A DNA stretch of 64,000 nt from Bradyrhizobium sp. 170 (GCF_023101085.1 NZ_CP064703.1:8406501-8470500), one strand, 5' to 3'. Shown: positions 35,520 to 45,452, numbered from the stretch's first letter. Program-made: numbers and translations. Notes: generated by a model not told the origin, from the sequence alone.

Positions 35520-36326
35520 CTATCGCTTGATATAGACAGGCTTTCGCTTTTCGAGAAAGGCCCTGATGCCTTCGTTGAATTCTTCCGAGCGGCTGCACAG
35601 CACCTGATTGCGGTCTTCCATCGCGATCACGGCCTCGATCGATCCGGCATCGACGCTCATGTTGAGGCATTCCTTGGACAGCCTTAAGCCCACCGGCGAA
35701 GCCGTCATCATCGCATCGACGTAAGGTTCGACTGCCGCATCAAGCGCGCCTTCCTCGACGACTTCAGAGACGAGGCCGACCGCGAGCGCGCGCTCGGCGC
35801 CGATGAAGCGGCCGGTGAGGATCAGTTCGGACGCGACGGAGACGCCAACCAGTCGTGGCAGGAAATAGGAAGTGCCGATGTCGCAGCCGCCGAGGCCAAG
35901 CTTGATGAAGGCGCAGTTCATCCGCGCCGATTTGGCGGCGATGCGGATGTCAGCCGCGAGCGACAGCGCAAAGCCGCCACCGGCCGCCGCGCCCTGGATC
36001 AGCGCGATGATCGGCTGCGGGCAGCGCCGCATCAACATCACGATGTCGGCAATGCGACGCTGCGAATCCAGCGACTCCGTCACGCCGGGCGGCTCCTGCT
36101 GCCCGGCGCGGCGCTTCATCGCATGTTTGAGATCGAGGCCGGCACAGAAGGAAGCACCGGCGCCCTTCAACACGACAACGCGGGTGGAGCGGTTGCGCTG
36201 CAGGCTTTCGAAATAAGCGTTGAGTGCGTCGATCAGCGAAGGATCGAGCGCGTTGAGGCTATCCGGGCGATTGAGCGTGACCCGGTCGACGCCGTCATGA
36301 TGTTCGATCAGCAGCGATTGCGTCAC
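35520..36326 (-). CDS. Crotonase (enoyl-CoA hydratase/isomerase family) lacking both canonical Glu
   Basis: 268 residues. The oxyanion-hole regions are present (GASFCAGLDLKHA and GAAAGGGFALSLAADIRIAA). In rat enoyl-CoA hydratase the two catalytic Glu lie in GGGCE and QPEI; by eye the aligned residues here are Ala (GGGFA) and Phe (CAFIKLG). An Asp in GGCDIGTS may serve instead. The protein is therefore a crotonase of uncertain reaction: hydratase, isomerase, hydrolase or lyase. It lies 42 bases upstream of the CoA-ligase gene in the same operon. Confidence 0.9.
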   Translation of the reverse strand: MTQSLLIEHHDGVDRVTLNRPDSLNALDPSLIDALNAYFESLQRNRSTRVVVLKGAGASFCAGLDLKHAMKRRAGQQEPPGVTESLDSQRRIADIVMLMRRCPQPIIALIQGAAAGGGFALSLAADIRIAAKSARMNCAFIKLGLGGCDIGTSYFLPRLVGVSVASELILTGRFIGAERALAVGLVSEVVEEGALDAAVEPYVDAMMTASPVGLRLSKECLNMSVDAGSIEAVIAMEDRNQVLCSRSEEFNEGIRAFLEKRKPVYIKR

Positions 36327-36343
36327 GCGGATCTCCCATCCAT

Positions 36344-36474
36344 CGTCGTCCCGGCCAAGCGAAGCGCGAGCCGGGACCCATACGCCGTGTCGTATCGATG
36401 AGGCATGGTGGCAGAGACCTTCTGCAACAAGGAACCGCCGCGGAGTATGGGTCCCCGCTTTCGCGGGGACGACG
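36344..36474. repeat. GTCGTC-type palindromic repeat
   Basis: CGTCGTCCCGGCCAAGCG at one end and TTCGCGGGGACGACG at the other, with CGGGACCCATAC / GTATGGGTCCCCG inside, about 130 bases, between the crotonase and SDR genes. Confidence 0.7.
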
Positions 36475-36485
36475 ATAGAGTGTGC

Positions 36486-37244
36486 CTACCTTGGCGCCAT
36501 ACGGATCGCGCCGTCGAGGCGGATGGTCTCGCCGTTGAGCATCGGGTTCTCGACGATGTGGACCGCGAGCGCGCCGTATTCGGCGGCATCGCCGAGGCGG
36601 GCCGGATGCGGCACCTGGGCGCCGAGGCTCTTGCGGGCCTCTTCGTTCAGGCCCATCAAGAGCGGCGTCAGGAACAGGCCGGGCGCGATGGTGTTGACGC
36701 GGATCTTCAGGCTGGCGAGGTCGCGCGCGGCCGGCAGCGTCAGGCCGACGACGCCGCCCTTCGATGCCGAATAGGCGATCTGGCCGATCTGGCCTTCATA
36801 GGCCGCGACGCTCGCGGTGTTGATGGCAACGCCGCGCTCCTCGCCGATCGGCGGCGCAGTCGCCAGCCGCTCGGCGAACAGGCGCAGCACGTTGAAAGTG
36901 CCGATCAGATTGACGTTGATGATGCGGACGAATTTTGCCAGCGGATAGACGCCGTCCTTGCCGACGGTGCGCTGCGATCCGCCGATGCCGGCGCAGTTCA
37001 TCAAGACGCGCGCGATGCCATGCGCGGCTTCGGCCTTGGCAATCGCCGCCTTGATCGCCTCTTCATCGGTCACGTCGGCGTGGAGGGCGACGCCATTCAC
37101 TTCGGCCGCGACCTTCTCGGCGTTTTCCTTGTTCTGGTCGATGACGCCGATTTTCGCGCCCTTGGCGGCCATGGCGCGGGCGGTAGCGGCACCGAGGCCA
37201 GAGCCACCGCCGGTGATGAGAACGGCTACGTCTTGCAACTGCAT
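36486..37244 (-). CDS. SDR family 3-hydroxyacyl-CoA dehydrogenase (type II)
   Basis: 252 residues. Rossmann motif TGGGSGLG (residues 11-18), NCAGIGG, catalytic Ser in INTASVAA and YSASKGG. The sequence VLMNCAGIGGSQRTVGKDG and FVRIINVNLIGTFNVLRL is typical of the HSD17B10-like 3-hydroxyacyl-CoA dehydrogenases, which oxidise 3-hydroxyacyl-CoA to 3-oxoacyl-CoA with NAD+. It supplies the third step for the catabolic block between the crotonase and the divergent thiolase. Confidence 0.92.
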   Translation of the reverse strand: MQLQDVAVLITGGGSGLGAATARAMAAKGAKIGVIDQNKENAEKVAAEVNGVALHADVTDEEAIKAAIAKAEAAHGIARVLMNCAGIGGSQRTVGKDGVYPLAKFVRIINVNLIGTFNVLRLFAERLATAPPIGEERGVAINTASVAAYEGQIGQIAYSASKGGVVGLTLPAARDLASLKIRVNTIAPGLFLTPLLMGLNEEARKSLGAQVPHPARLGDAAEYGALAVHIVENPMLNGETIRLDGAIRMAPR

Positions 37245-37307
37245 GGTAACAACCTTTCCTTGGGAGTTTCTTTTCTGGATTCCTAGACTACTGAAGCGTC
37301 GCGATCA

Positions 37308-37976
37308 TCATCCGGCAGCCCCTGCCTCTTTCCCGTTCAACATGCCGCCGCAGATCAGCGCTTCCATATGCTTGATGTATTCGCGGCAGACCTCGTCGGT
37401 GACCGGGCCGACACCGGTCGCCCGCGACATCGCGTGGCGGCCGAAAAACAGGTGGTCGCAAGCGCCAACCAGGCTGGTGTAGAACATCACCGGATCGATG
37501 TTGCGGAACTCGCCGGCCTTGATGCCCTCCGCGAGCAGCCGCCGCTGGAATTCCAGGAGTGGCGCCACGAAAAACTTCGACACCTCGTCGGCCGCTTCCG
37601 TGCTGCTTTCGTGCAGCAGGTAGTGGATCAGCCGGTTCATATATGGGAACTGGTAATAGGCGCGGATGATGCCGCCGATATGCAGCTTGAGTTTTGCGGT
37701 CGGCGAAATCGGCTGGCTGATGAGATATTCGAGCTGCGACATCTCGGTCTCGGCGTCGCGCGCCAGCAGCGCCAGCAACAGCCCGTCCTTGTTGCCGAAA
37801 TGGTATTTCACCAGGGCTGCGTTGACGCCCGACTTCTGCGCGATATCGGACAGCGACACCTCGATCGAGGCGCGCTCGATCATCAGCTCGCTCGCCGCGA
37901 CAAGCAGCTTTTCGGCGGTGCTGTTTTTACCGCCCGGAAGCCTGGTCGGTACGCTGGTATTCAACGGTGTTCCCAT
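37308..37976 (-). CDS. TetR family transcriptional regulator
   Basis: 222 residues from the ATG at 37976; a farther start at 38015 would add 13 residues. The N-terminal helix-turn-helix is clear (EVSLSDIAQKSGVNAALVKYHFGNKDGLLLALLARD, residues about 40-75), followed by an all-helical ligand-binding domain. It is divergent from the thiolase and at the head of the leftward catabolic genes, so it is the likely repressor of both, responding to a CoA thioester or free acid. Confidence 0.92.
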   Translation of the reverse strand: MGTPLNTSVPTRLPGGKNSTAEKLLVAASELMIERASIEVSLSDIAQKSGVNAALVKYHFGNKDGLLLALLARDAETEMSQLEYLISQPISPTAKLKLHIGGIIRAYYQFPYMNRLIHYLLHESSTEAADEVSKFFVAPLLEFQRRLLAEGIKAGEFRNIDPVMFYTSLVGACDHLFFGRHAMSRATGVGPVTDEVCREYIKHMEALICGGMLNGKEAGAAG

Positions 37977-38035
37977 TCCCTGCCTGCCGGAAATCCGGGC
38001 CGCACATAAGCGCATGCCGTGGCTGCACTCAAGAG

Positions 38036-38055
38036 TTAATTGATTGATTGACTAA
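38036..38055. promoter_or_regulatory. Possible operator with TTGATTGATTGA direct repeat
   Basis: The 150-base gap between the divergent TetR and thiolase genes contains one AT-rich stretch, TTAATTGATTGATTGACTAA, with repeated TTGA units. It is the only conspicuous sequence there and a candidate TetR site, but it is not a clean palindrome. Confidence 0.3.
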
Positions 38056-38126
38056 ATCCCGCAGTGCCCCTTAAATCCGGCCCATCTTTCAAAACACCCC
38101 ATCAGAACAATCAGGGAGAAACAGAC

Positions 38127-39299
<1,173 letters not shown>

Positions 39300-39375
39300 G
39301 GACAAGAAAAGCGGTTGGCGACTGGCGAGCAGGGAGTGCGCTTCCTGCTCGCCATTTTCATATTGAGGAAACCCC

Positions 39376-40917
39376 ATGACCCACCCTTCCGTCCACGCCC
39401 GCACCTACCCGAATAAGATCGCCTATCAGATGGCGGGGACCGGCAAAGCGATCACCTATCGCGAGCTCGACGAGCTCTCGAACCAGGGCGCGCACCTGTT
39501 TCGTTCGCTTGGGCTGAAGGCCGGCGACCACATCGCGCTGTTGATGGAAAACCGCCTCGCCTTCATGGAAATCTGCTGGGCGGCGCAACGCGCAGGTCTC
39601 TATTACACCGCGATCAGCCGCTATCTGACGCAGGACGAGATCGCCTACATCGTGAAAGACTGCGGCGCAAAAGTCTTCATCACCACACCGAAATGCGCCG
39701 ACCAGGTCAGGCGCCTCGTCGGCCAGGTAGACGGGCCGCTGCTCTACATGATGGATGAGCCCGAGCCGGGCTTCCGTTCCTTCGACAAGGAAGCCGCCGC
39801 GCAGCCGGCCATGCCGATATCGGATGAAGTGGCGGGCTACGACATGCTGTATTCGTCAGGCACCACCGGGCGGCCCAAGGGCATCAAGAAGGAGTTCGAA
39901 GGCAAGGCGATCGATGTGCCGAACCCGCTCCTGAAAATTCTCTGCGCCGACATGTGCGGCATGTCGTCCGACAGCATCTATCTGTCGCCGGCGCCGCTCT
40001 ATCACGCGGCGCCCCTGCGCTTCAACATGATGGCGATCACGCTCGGCGGCACCTCCATCATCATGGAGCATTTCGATGCCGAGGAATTTCTGAAGCTGGT
40101 CGAGAAGTACAGGGTTACGCAGTCGCAGCTGGTGCCGACCATGTTCGTGCGCATGCTGAAGCTGCCGGACGATGTGCGCACGCACTACAACGTCTCCTCG
40201 CTGAAAGGCGCCATCCACGCCGCCGCCCCCTGCCCGGTCGACGTGAAGGCAAAAATGATCGATTGGTGGGGACCGATCCTGATCGAGTATTACGCCGGCT
40301 CCGAAGGCAACGGTGTCACCGTCTCGACCTCGCAGCAATGGCTGACGCATCGCGGCACCGTCGGCCGCGCCGTGGTCGGCAAGGTGAAGATTTTGGACGA
40401 GAACGACGAGGAGCGTCCCGTGGGCGAAATCGGCACGGTCTATTTCGCCGATGCGCCTGCCTTCGCCTACCACAACGATCCGGAGAAGACGAAGAAGGCC
40501 TACAATCAAAAAGGCTGGTCGACGCTCGGCGACGTCGGCTATCTCGACGCGGAAGGTTTCCTCTACCTCACCGACCGCAAGAGCTACATGATCATCTCGG
40601 GCGGCGTGAACATCTATCCGCAGGAAACCGAGGACGTGCTGATCACCCATCCCGCCGTCTCCGATGTCGCCGTGTTCGGCGTGCCGAACGAGGAAATGGG
40701 CGAGGAGGTCAAGGCCGTGGTGCAGCCGCACGACATGTCCAAGGCCGGGAAAGAACTCGAGGCCGAACTGATCGTGTTCTGCCGCAAGCATTTGTCACCG
40801 ATCAAATGCCCGAAGAGCATCGACTTCGAGGCGGAGTTGCCGCGGACGCCGACCGGTAAGCTGGTGAAGCGGCATCTACGGGACAAATACTGGCCGAAGC
40901 CGGCGGCGAAGGCGTGA
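39376..40917 (+). CDS. AMP-dependent acyl-CoA synthetase
   Basis: 513 residues. Adenylate-forming ligase: ATP loop YSSGTTGRPKGIKKE, substrate region PAPLYHAAPLRFNM, IEYYAGSEGNG, hinge KGWSTLGDVGYLDAEGFLYLTDRKSYMIISGGVNIYPQE, and C-terminal Lys in TPTGKLVKRHL. The YAGSEG version of the A5 motif occurs in fatty-acid and bile-acid/steroid-type CoA ligases. It is probably cotranscribed with the thiolase and provides a second activating enzyme next to the Fcs-like ligase. Confidence 0.93.
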   Translation: MTHPSVHARTYPNKIAYQMAGTGKAITYRELDELSNQGAHLFRSLGLKAGDHIALLMENRLAFMEICWAAQRAGLYYTAISRYLTQDEIAYIVKDCGAKVFITTPKCADQVRRLVGQVDGPLLYMMDEPEPGFRSFDKEAAAQPAMPISDEVAGYDMLYSSGTTGRPKGIKKEFEGKAIDVPNPLLKILCADMCGMSSDSIYLSPAPLYHAAPLRFNMMAITLGGTSIIMEHFDAEEFLKLVEKYRVTQSQLVPTMFVRMLKLPDDVRTHYNVSSLKGAIHAAAPCPVDVKAKMIDWWGPILIEYYAGSEGNGVTVSTSQQWLTHRGTVGRAVVGKVKILDENDEERPVGEIGTVYFADAPAFAYHNDPEKTKKAYNQKGWSTLGDVGYLDAEGFLYLTDRKSYMIISGGVNIYPQETEDVLITHPAVSDVAVFGVPNEEMGEEVKAVVQPHDMSKAGKELEAELIVFCRKHLSPIKCPKSIDFEAELPRTPTGKLVKRHLRDKYWPKPAAKA

Positions 40918-40919
40918 AT

Positions 40920-41008
40920 CGAAGGGTGGGCAAAGGCGCAAAGCGCCGTGCCCACCATCTACTTGCTTGCACGTGATGGTGGGCACGCTGCGCTTTGCCC
41001 ACCCTACG
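40920..41008. repeat. CGTAG-tip palindromic repeat, copy 5 (IS1182 target)
   Basis: Starts CGAAGGGTGGGCAAAGGCGC and ends GCTTTGCCCACCCTACG. The last five bases, CTACG (41004-41008), recur directly after the IS element at 42516-42520. Confidence 0.85.
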
Positions 41009-42515
41009 AGGCTGTGAATCTTTTTATGGCGGGGCGCAAGGCGGCCGTGATTCTCTGCGATGGTCGAATCGCAGGAGGGGATGATGGTTGGCAGCGGGCT
41101 ATTTGGAGAACTGCCGGAACAGGCGGAGCCGGGAACTGATGCACCGGAACGCGGAGCGCCGCGACTGCGCGAGCCGAGGCGCGACCAGATCGAACTTCGG
41201 GCTGTGGATATCGAGAGCCTGATCGGGCAAGATCATCCGGCACGGGTGATCTGGGCCTATGTTGAAGGGCTCGACCTGAGTGAGCTTGAGGATCGGGTCA
41301 AAGCGCGGGAGAACAGGCCCGGCCATCCGGCGCCATCGCCACGGCTTCTGCTGGCGCTTTGGCTATACGCCACGAGCGACGGCGTCGGAAGCGCGCGGGC
41401 GTTGGACCGGCTCTGCGACAGCCATGACGTCTATCGCTGGCTCTGTGGCGGGGTGGCGCTGAACTATCACACGCTGTCGGACTTCCGGGTCGGTTGTGCC
41501 GATCTGCTCGACCGCTTGCTGAGCGAACATCTGGCGGCGCTGAGCAAGGCGGGGCTGATTGATCTGGAGAAGTTGGCTCAGGACGGAGTGCGGATACGGG
41601 CGAATGCGGGAGCCGGATCGTTCCGGCGGGAGGCGACGCTGGATCGGCAGATGGCGCAGGCCCAGGCCGTGGTGGAGGAGCTCAAGCGCGAGGTCGATGC
41701 GGATCCGGAAGCCAGCAATCGGCGCATCCGAGCCGCCAGAGAGCGCGCAGCGCGCGAACGCAGCGAGCGGGTGCAAGCTGCGCAAACGGCGCTGGCCGAG
41801 ATCAAGCGCAAGCGAAAGCAGCTCGACGAAAAGGGCGGCAATGGCAAGAAGCCGAAGGAGCCTTGGGCCTCCACCACGGACCCGCAGGCGCGGGTGATGA
41901 AGATGGCGGATGCCGGCTTCCGCCCGGCCTACAACGTGCAGGTGGCCAGTGCGGCGGGCGAACTGATCGTGGTCACGGTCGAGGTCGACAATAATGGATC
42001 AGATCGTGGCCTGATGCGGCCGATGCTGGAACAAACGCACGCACTGCTGAAGCGCTTTCCCCGACGCTACCTCGTCGATGGCGGGTTTTGCAGCGCTGAG
42101 GACATCGAATGGGCGCATGGCAAAGGCATCGAGGTTTACTGTCCACCGACCAAATCCAAAAGCGGCGTCGATCCCGCTTTACCTCGGCGCGGCGACGGTC
42201 CTGGGGTGCTGGCTTGGCGCGCCCGCATGGCCAGCGATGCCGGCAAGGCGCAGTACCGGGCTCGCTCGATCTGCGAATGCATCCATGCCCGCTGGCGCAA
42301 TTGGGATCTCAGGCAATTGACCGTGCGCGGCATCGACAAGGTCCGCGCCGTCGTGCTCTGGTACGCGCTCACCAACAACATCCTGCAGGGACACCGCCTC
42401 GCCAAAACGTAGCCACAGCGGCGGCACCGCAAATCCCGCCTCGACATTACCGTCGAGGCTAGTCATCCGTTGTCTCGGCTACGATTACCCGCAAAACCCA
42501 AATGGTTCACAGGCT
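41009..42515 (+). mobile_element. IS1182 family insertion sequence
   Basis: About 1507 bases. The left end AGGCTGTGAATC and the reverse complement of the right end, AGCCTGTGAACC, match at 10 of 12 positions. The element is flanked on both sides by CTACG (41004-41008 and 42516-42520), a likely 5-bp target duplication. It carries one transposase gene. The left flank is the tip of a CGTAG-type palindrome. Confidence 0.8.
41084..42412 (+). CDS. IS1182 family transposase
   Basis: 442 residues from the ATG at 41084, preceded by AGGAGG; in-frame ATGs at 41081 and 41060 are alternatives. DDE transposase of the IS1182 type: N-terminal DUF772-like domain (HPARVIWAYVEGLDLSELE, then LLLALWLYATSDGVGSARALDRLCDSHDVYRWLCGG), first acidic residue in KLAQDGVRIRANAG, a charged coiled-coil insert of about 70 residues, DPQARVMK, VDGGFCSAEDIEWA, and a C-terminal KAQYRARSICECIHARWRNWDLRQ region supplying the last acidic residue. 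Intact, so the element may be active. Confidence 0.92.
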   Translation: MVGSGLFGELPEQAEPGTDAPERGAPRLREPRRDQIELRAVDIESLIGQDHPARVIWAYVEGLDLSELEDRVKARENRPGHPAPSPRLLLALWLYATSDGVGSARALDRLCDSHDVYRWLCGGVALNYHTLSDFRVGCADLLDRLLSEHLAALSKAGLIDLEKLAQDGVRIRANAGAGSFRREATLDRQMAQAQAVVEELKREVDADPEASNRRIRAARERAARERSERVQAAQTALAEIKRKRKQLDEKGGNGKKPKEPWASTTDPQARVMKMADAGFRPAYNVQVASAAGELIVVTVEVDNNGSDRGLMRPMLEQTHALLKRFPRRYLVDGGFCSAEDIEWAHGKGIEVYCPPTKSKSGVDPALPRRGDGPGVLAWRARMASDAGKAQYRARSICECIHARWRNWDLRQLTVRGIDKVRAVVLWYALTNNILQGHRLAKT

Positions 42516-42540
42516 CTACGGAATGAAGCGGATGATATTC

Positions 42541-42656
42541 CGTCATGCCCGGGCTTGTCCCGGGCATCCACGTCCTTACAGTCGCGCTGAACAAGACGTG
42601 GATGGCCGGGGTATTGCGGTGAAGACGCGCTTCGCGCTTTTGCCCGGCCATGACGA
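42541..42656. repeat. GTCATGCCCGG-type palindromic repeat
   Basis: Arms CGTCATGCCCGGGCTTG and TTTTGCCCGGCCATGACG, 116 bases, ending just before the epoxide hydrolase start. Confidence 0.75.
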
Positions 42657-42665
42657 GGACACATC

Positions 42666-43817
42666 ATGACAATCCTCCCCGAGATCCCGCTCCCCGCCTC
42701 CATCCGCTCGCGATACATCGACAACATCAACGGCCTGCGCATGCACGTGCTGGAAGCCGGTTTCGAGACGCGTGGCCGGCCCTGCGTGCTGCTGCTGCAC
42801 GGTTTTCCCGAACTCGCCTTCTCCTGGCGCAAGGTGATGCCGGTTCTCGCCGAAGCCGGCTATCACGTGATCGCGCCGGACCAGCGCGGCTATGGCCGCA
42901 CCACCGGATGGGACCCGGATTACGACGGTGATCTCGCCTCGTTCCGGCTCACCAATCTGGTGCGCGACGCGCTCGGGCTGGTGTCGGCGTTCGGCTATCG
43001 CAGCGTCGACGCCGTCATCGGACACGATTTTGGCAGTTCGGTCGCGGCCTGGTGCGCGCTGATCCGGCCCGACGTGTTTCGCTCGGTTGTCATGATGAGC
43101 GCGCCGTTCAGCGGCCCGCCGGCGCTACCCTTCAACACCGTGGACGGTCCGGCCAAATCCGCAACGGAAGACCCCATTCATCGCGACCTGGCGGCGCTGC
43201 CGCGCCCGCGAAAACATTACCAGTGGTACTATTCGACACGCGAGGCGGACGACGACATGCACCACGCGCCGCAGGGCGTGCATGATTTCCTGCGTGCCTA
43301 CTACCATCACAAGAGCGCGGACTGGAAAGCCAACAGGCCCCACCCGCTCAAATCATGGACCGCGGAAGAAATCGCAAAACTACCGACTTACTACGTGATG
43401 GACCTCGCCAAGGACATGGCCGCCACCGTGGCGGAAGTAATGCCGTCGGCCGCCGAAATCGCTGCCAACAAATGGCTGCCGGACAGCGATCTCGCCTTCT
43501 ACAGCGCCGAGTATGAACGCAACGGATTCCAGGGCGGCCTGCAATGGTATCGCTGCGGCACCTCGGGCGTGTTCACGCCGGAATTGCAGACGTGGTCGGG
43601 CCGCACCATCGATGTGCGCTCTGCCTTCATCTCGGGCAAGCAGGACTGGGGCACCTATCAGCGCCCCGGCGTGTACGAGGCCATGCAGAAGGCCTGCACT
43701 CGGATGATCGGCTGCCATCTCGTCGATGGCGCGGGCCACTGGGTGCAGCAGGAGCAGGCTAACCAGGTGAGCTGGTTGCTGGCGCAATTCCTGCGAGGGG
43801 CGAAGGCGAGCGTGTAG
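42666..43817 (+). CDS. Alpha/beta hydrolase, epoxide hydrolase type
   Basis: 383 residues. Alpha/beta hydrolase with the epoxide-hydrolase pattern: HGFPE (residues 45-49, oxyanion hole), nucleophile Asp121 in VIGHDFGSSVAAW, a helical cap with several Tyr (KHYQWYYST, YYVMD), and the catalytic His in DGAGHWVQQE near residue 357. Epoxide hydrolases convert epoxides to diols. An Asp nucleophile also fits haloalkane dehalogenases, but the HGFP and cap tyrosines favour the epoxide type. It starts right after a repeat and next to the IS1182 element. Confidence 0.88.
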   Translation: MTILPEIPLPASIRSRYIDNINGLRMHVLEAGFETRGRPCVLLLHGFPELAFSWRKVMPVLAEAGYHVIAPDQRGYGRTTGWDPDYDGDLASFRLTNLVRDALGLVSAFGYRSVDAVIGHDFGSSVAAWCALIRPDVFRSVVMMSAPFSGPPALPFNTVDGPAKSATEDPIHRDLAALPRPRKHYQWYYSTREADDDMHHAPQGVHDFLRAYYHHKSADWKANRPHPLKSWTAEEIAKLPTYYVMDLAKDMAATVAEVMPSAAEIAANKWLPDSDLAFYSAEYERNGFQGGLQWYRCGTSGVFTPELQTWSGRTIDVRSAFISGKQDWGTYQRPGVYEAMQKACTRMIGCHLVDGAGHWVQQEQANQVSWLLAQFLRGAKASV

Positions 43818-43869
43818 AACGAAGGCGAACCAGGCCACGCCCGACAATTGACCGCGGCGACAGCTAATA

Positions 43870-43884
43870 TTAGAATGATTCTAA
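43870..43884. promoter_or_regulatory. Candidate Irr box (iron control element) of mbfA
   Basis: TTAGAA-TGA-TTCTAA is a perfect inverted repeat 22 bases upstream of the mbfA start. It matches the ICE-type palindrome bound by the haem-responsive regulator Irr in Bradyrhizobium, where mbfA is a known Irr target. The position over the promoter or start region fits repression under low iron. Confidence 0.7.
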
Positions 43885-43905
43885 ATTAAGAAAAGGCGCT
43901 GTCCC

Positions 43906-44877
43906 GTGAAGAATTTCGCCGATCTGACCGAGCGCGAGGTGCTGGCTGTAGCGATCTCTTCCGAGGAGGAAGACAGCCGCATCTACATGACCTTCGCGGA
44001 AGACCTCGCGGAACGCTATCCCGACTCGGCCAAGGTGTTCGAGGAGATGGCCGAGGAGGAGCGCGGCCATCGCCACCGGCTGCTGGAAATGTACGAGCAG
44101 CGGTTCGGCACGCATCTGCCGCCGATCCGCCGCGAGGACGTCAAGGGATTTTTGCGAAGGCGCCCGATCTGGCTGACCAAGAACCTGTCGCTCGACACCA
44201 TCCGCAAGGAAGTCGAGACGATGGAGCTCCAGGCCGAGCAATTCTACATCAAGGCCGCCGAGCGGGCCGAGGACGTCGGCGTGCGACGCTTGCTCGGCGA
44301 TCTCGCCGAGGAAGAAAAGGGCCACGAAAAACTCGCGGTGAAGCTGACCGGCGAGATCCTCAGCCCCTATGTGCGCGCCGAGGAAGACAAGACGCGCCGG
44401 CGCATGTTCGTGCTGCAATATGTGCAGCCGGGGTTAGCCGGACTGATGGACGGCTCGGTCTCGACGCTGGCGCCGCTGTTTGCGGCGGCGTTTGCCACGC
44501 ATCAGAACTGGCAGACGTTTCTGGTGGGACTAGCCGCCTCGATCGGCGCCGGCATCAGCATGGGCTTTGCCGAAGCATTGTCCGACGATGGCTCGCTGAC
44601 CGGGCGCGGGTCGCCCTGGCTGCGCGGCATCACCTGCGGATTGATGACGACGCTCGGCGGTCTCGGCCACACCATTCCCTATCTGGTGCCGGATACCTGG
44701 CCGAACGCGTTCTGGATCGCGACAGGGATCGCCGGCATCGTGGTGTTTTTCGAACTATGGGCGATCGCCTTCATCCGCGCGCGCTACATGGACACGCCAT
44801 TCCTGCAGGCGGCGTTCCAGATCGTGCTCGGCGGCAGCATCGTGCTCGCGGTCGGGATACTGATCGGCGGGGCTTAG
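43906..44877 (+). CDS. mbfA: Membrane-bound ferritin-like iron exporter MbfA
   Basis: 323 residues from a GTG start. The N-terminal half is a rubrerythrin/ferritin-like four-helix domain with two iron-site motif pairs (SSEEEDSRIY with EEERGHRHR, and QAEQFYIKAAE with EEEKGHEKL). The C-terminal half (about 170-323) is a VIT1/CCC1-type membrane domain with about five spans (GLAGLMDGSVSTLAPLFAAAF, GISMGFAEALSDDG). MbfA exports iron and protects against iron and peroxide stress in bradyrhizobia. The Irr-type palindrome upstream supports iron regulation. Its last codon overlaps the end of a convergent acetyltransferase gene by four bases. Confidence 0.93.
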   Translation: MKNFADLTEREVLAVAISSEEEDSRIYMTFAEDLAERYPDSAKVFEEMAEEERGHRHRLLEMYEQRFGTHLPPIRREDVKGFLRRRPIWLTKNLSLDTIRKEVETMELQAEQFYIKAAERAEDVGVRRLLGDLAEEEKGHEKLAVKLTGEILSPYVRAEEDKTRRRMFVLQYVQPGLAGLMDGSVSTLAPLFAAAFATHQNWQTFLVGLAASIGAGISMGFAEALSDDGSLTGRGSPWLRGITCGLMTTLGGLGHTIPYLVPDTWPNAFWIATGIAGIVVFFELWAIAFIRARYMDTPFLQAAFQIVLGGSIVLAVGILIGGA

Positions 44878-45452
44878 GCCGCGTCTCCGTTCGCGGTTGC
44901 GGCGTCTCCCGAGATCCGGCCGAACATCCGAAAATCATGGAACGCACCTTTGAACCATGCCTTTTGCCGCAACGTGCCTTCATACTGAAAGCCTGACTTT
45001 TCCAGCACGCGGTCGGACGCGGCATTACCGGGCATCGTCCAGGCATCGATGCGATTGAGCCTGAAGGTCTCATGCCCGCACGCGACCACGGCCCGCACCG
45101 CTTCCGTCATCAGGCCCTTGCCCCAATAATCCGGATGCAATTCGTAGCCGATTTGGCCGCACCGCCATTTCTTCTCGAAACTGTTGAAACGGATCGCACC
45201 GGCCAGCGCCTTTGAGCCGCTGATCTCGATGATCCAGGCGCAACCCTTGCCGGAGCCGTGGGCCTTGGACATCCAGCGCAAGGAACGTTCGACCTGCGTC
45301 GTGGACGGCGCATCGGGCCAATTGGAAAACCGCGTTACGTCGGGAACCGACAATAGCGCCCGAAACGCGGGGACGTCCTTTGGCGTCGCGGCCCGCAACG
45401 TCAGCCGCCGGGTGGACAACACGGGAAATTTCCGGCTCGCGGTCGGTGGCAT
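44874..45452 (-). CDS. GNAT family N-acetyltransferase (RimJ/RimL type)
   Basis: 192 residues from the ATG at 45452 (GAGGAA just upstream); an ATG at 45503 would add 17 residues. Acetyl-CoA-dependent acetyltransferase: PVLSTRRLTLRAATPKDVPAF at the start, IGYELHPDYWGKGLMTEAVRAVV with the acetyl-CoA pyrophosphate loop, then NRIDAWTMPGNAASDRVLEKSGFQYEGTLRQ. This is the subfamily that includes ribosomal-protein and amino-acid-derivative acetyltransferases. Substrate unknown. Convergent with mbfA. Confidence 0.9.
   Translation of the reverse strand: MPPTASRKFPVLSTRRLTLRAATPKDVPAFRALLSVPDVTRFSNWPDAPSTTQVERSLRWMSKAHGSGKGCAWIIEISGSKALAGAIRFNSFEKKWRCGQIGYELHPDYWGKGLMTEAVRAVVACGHETFRLNRIDAWTMPGNAASDRVLEKSGFQYEGTLRQKAWFKGAFHDFRMFGRISGDAATANGDAA

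Noticed and set aside
38036..38055. TetR operator as a true palindrome
   Set aside because: The TTGATTGATTGA stretch is a direct repeat; symmetry is poor, so it is kept only as a weak candidate.
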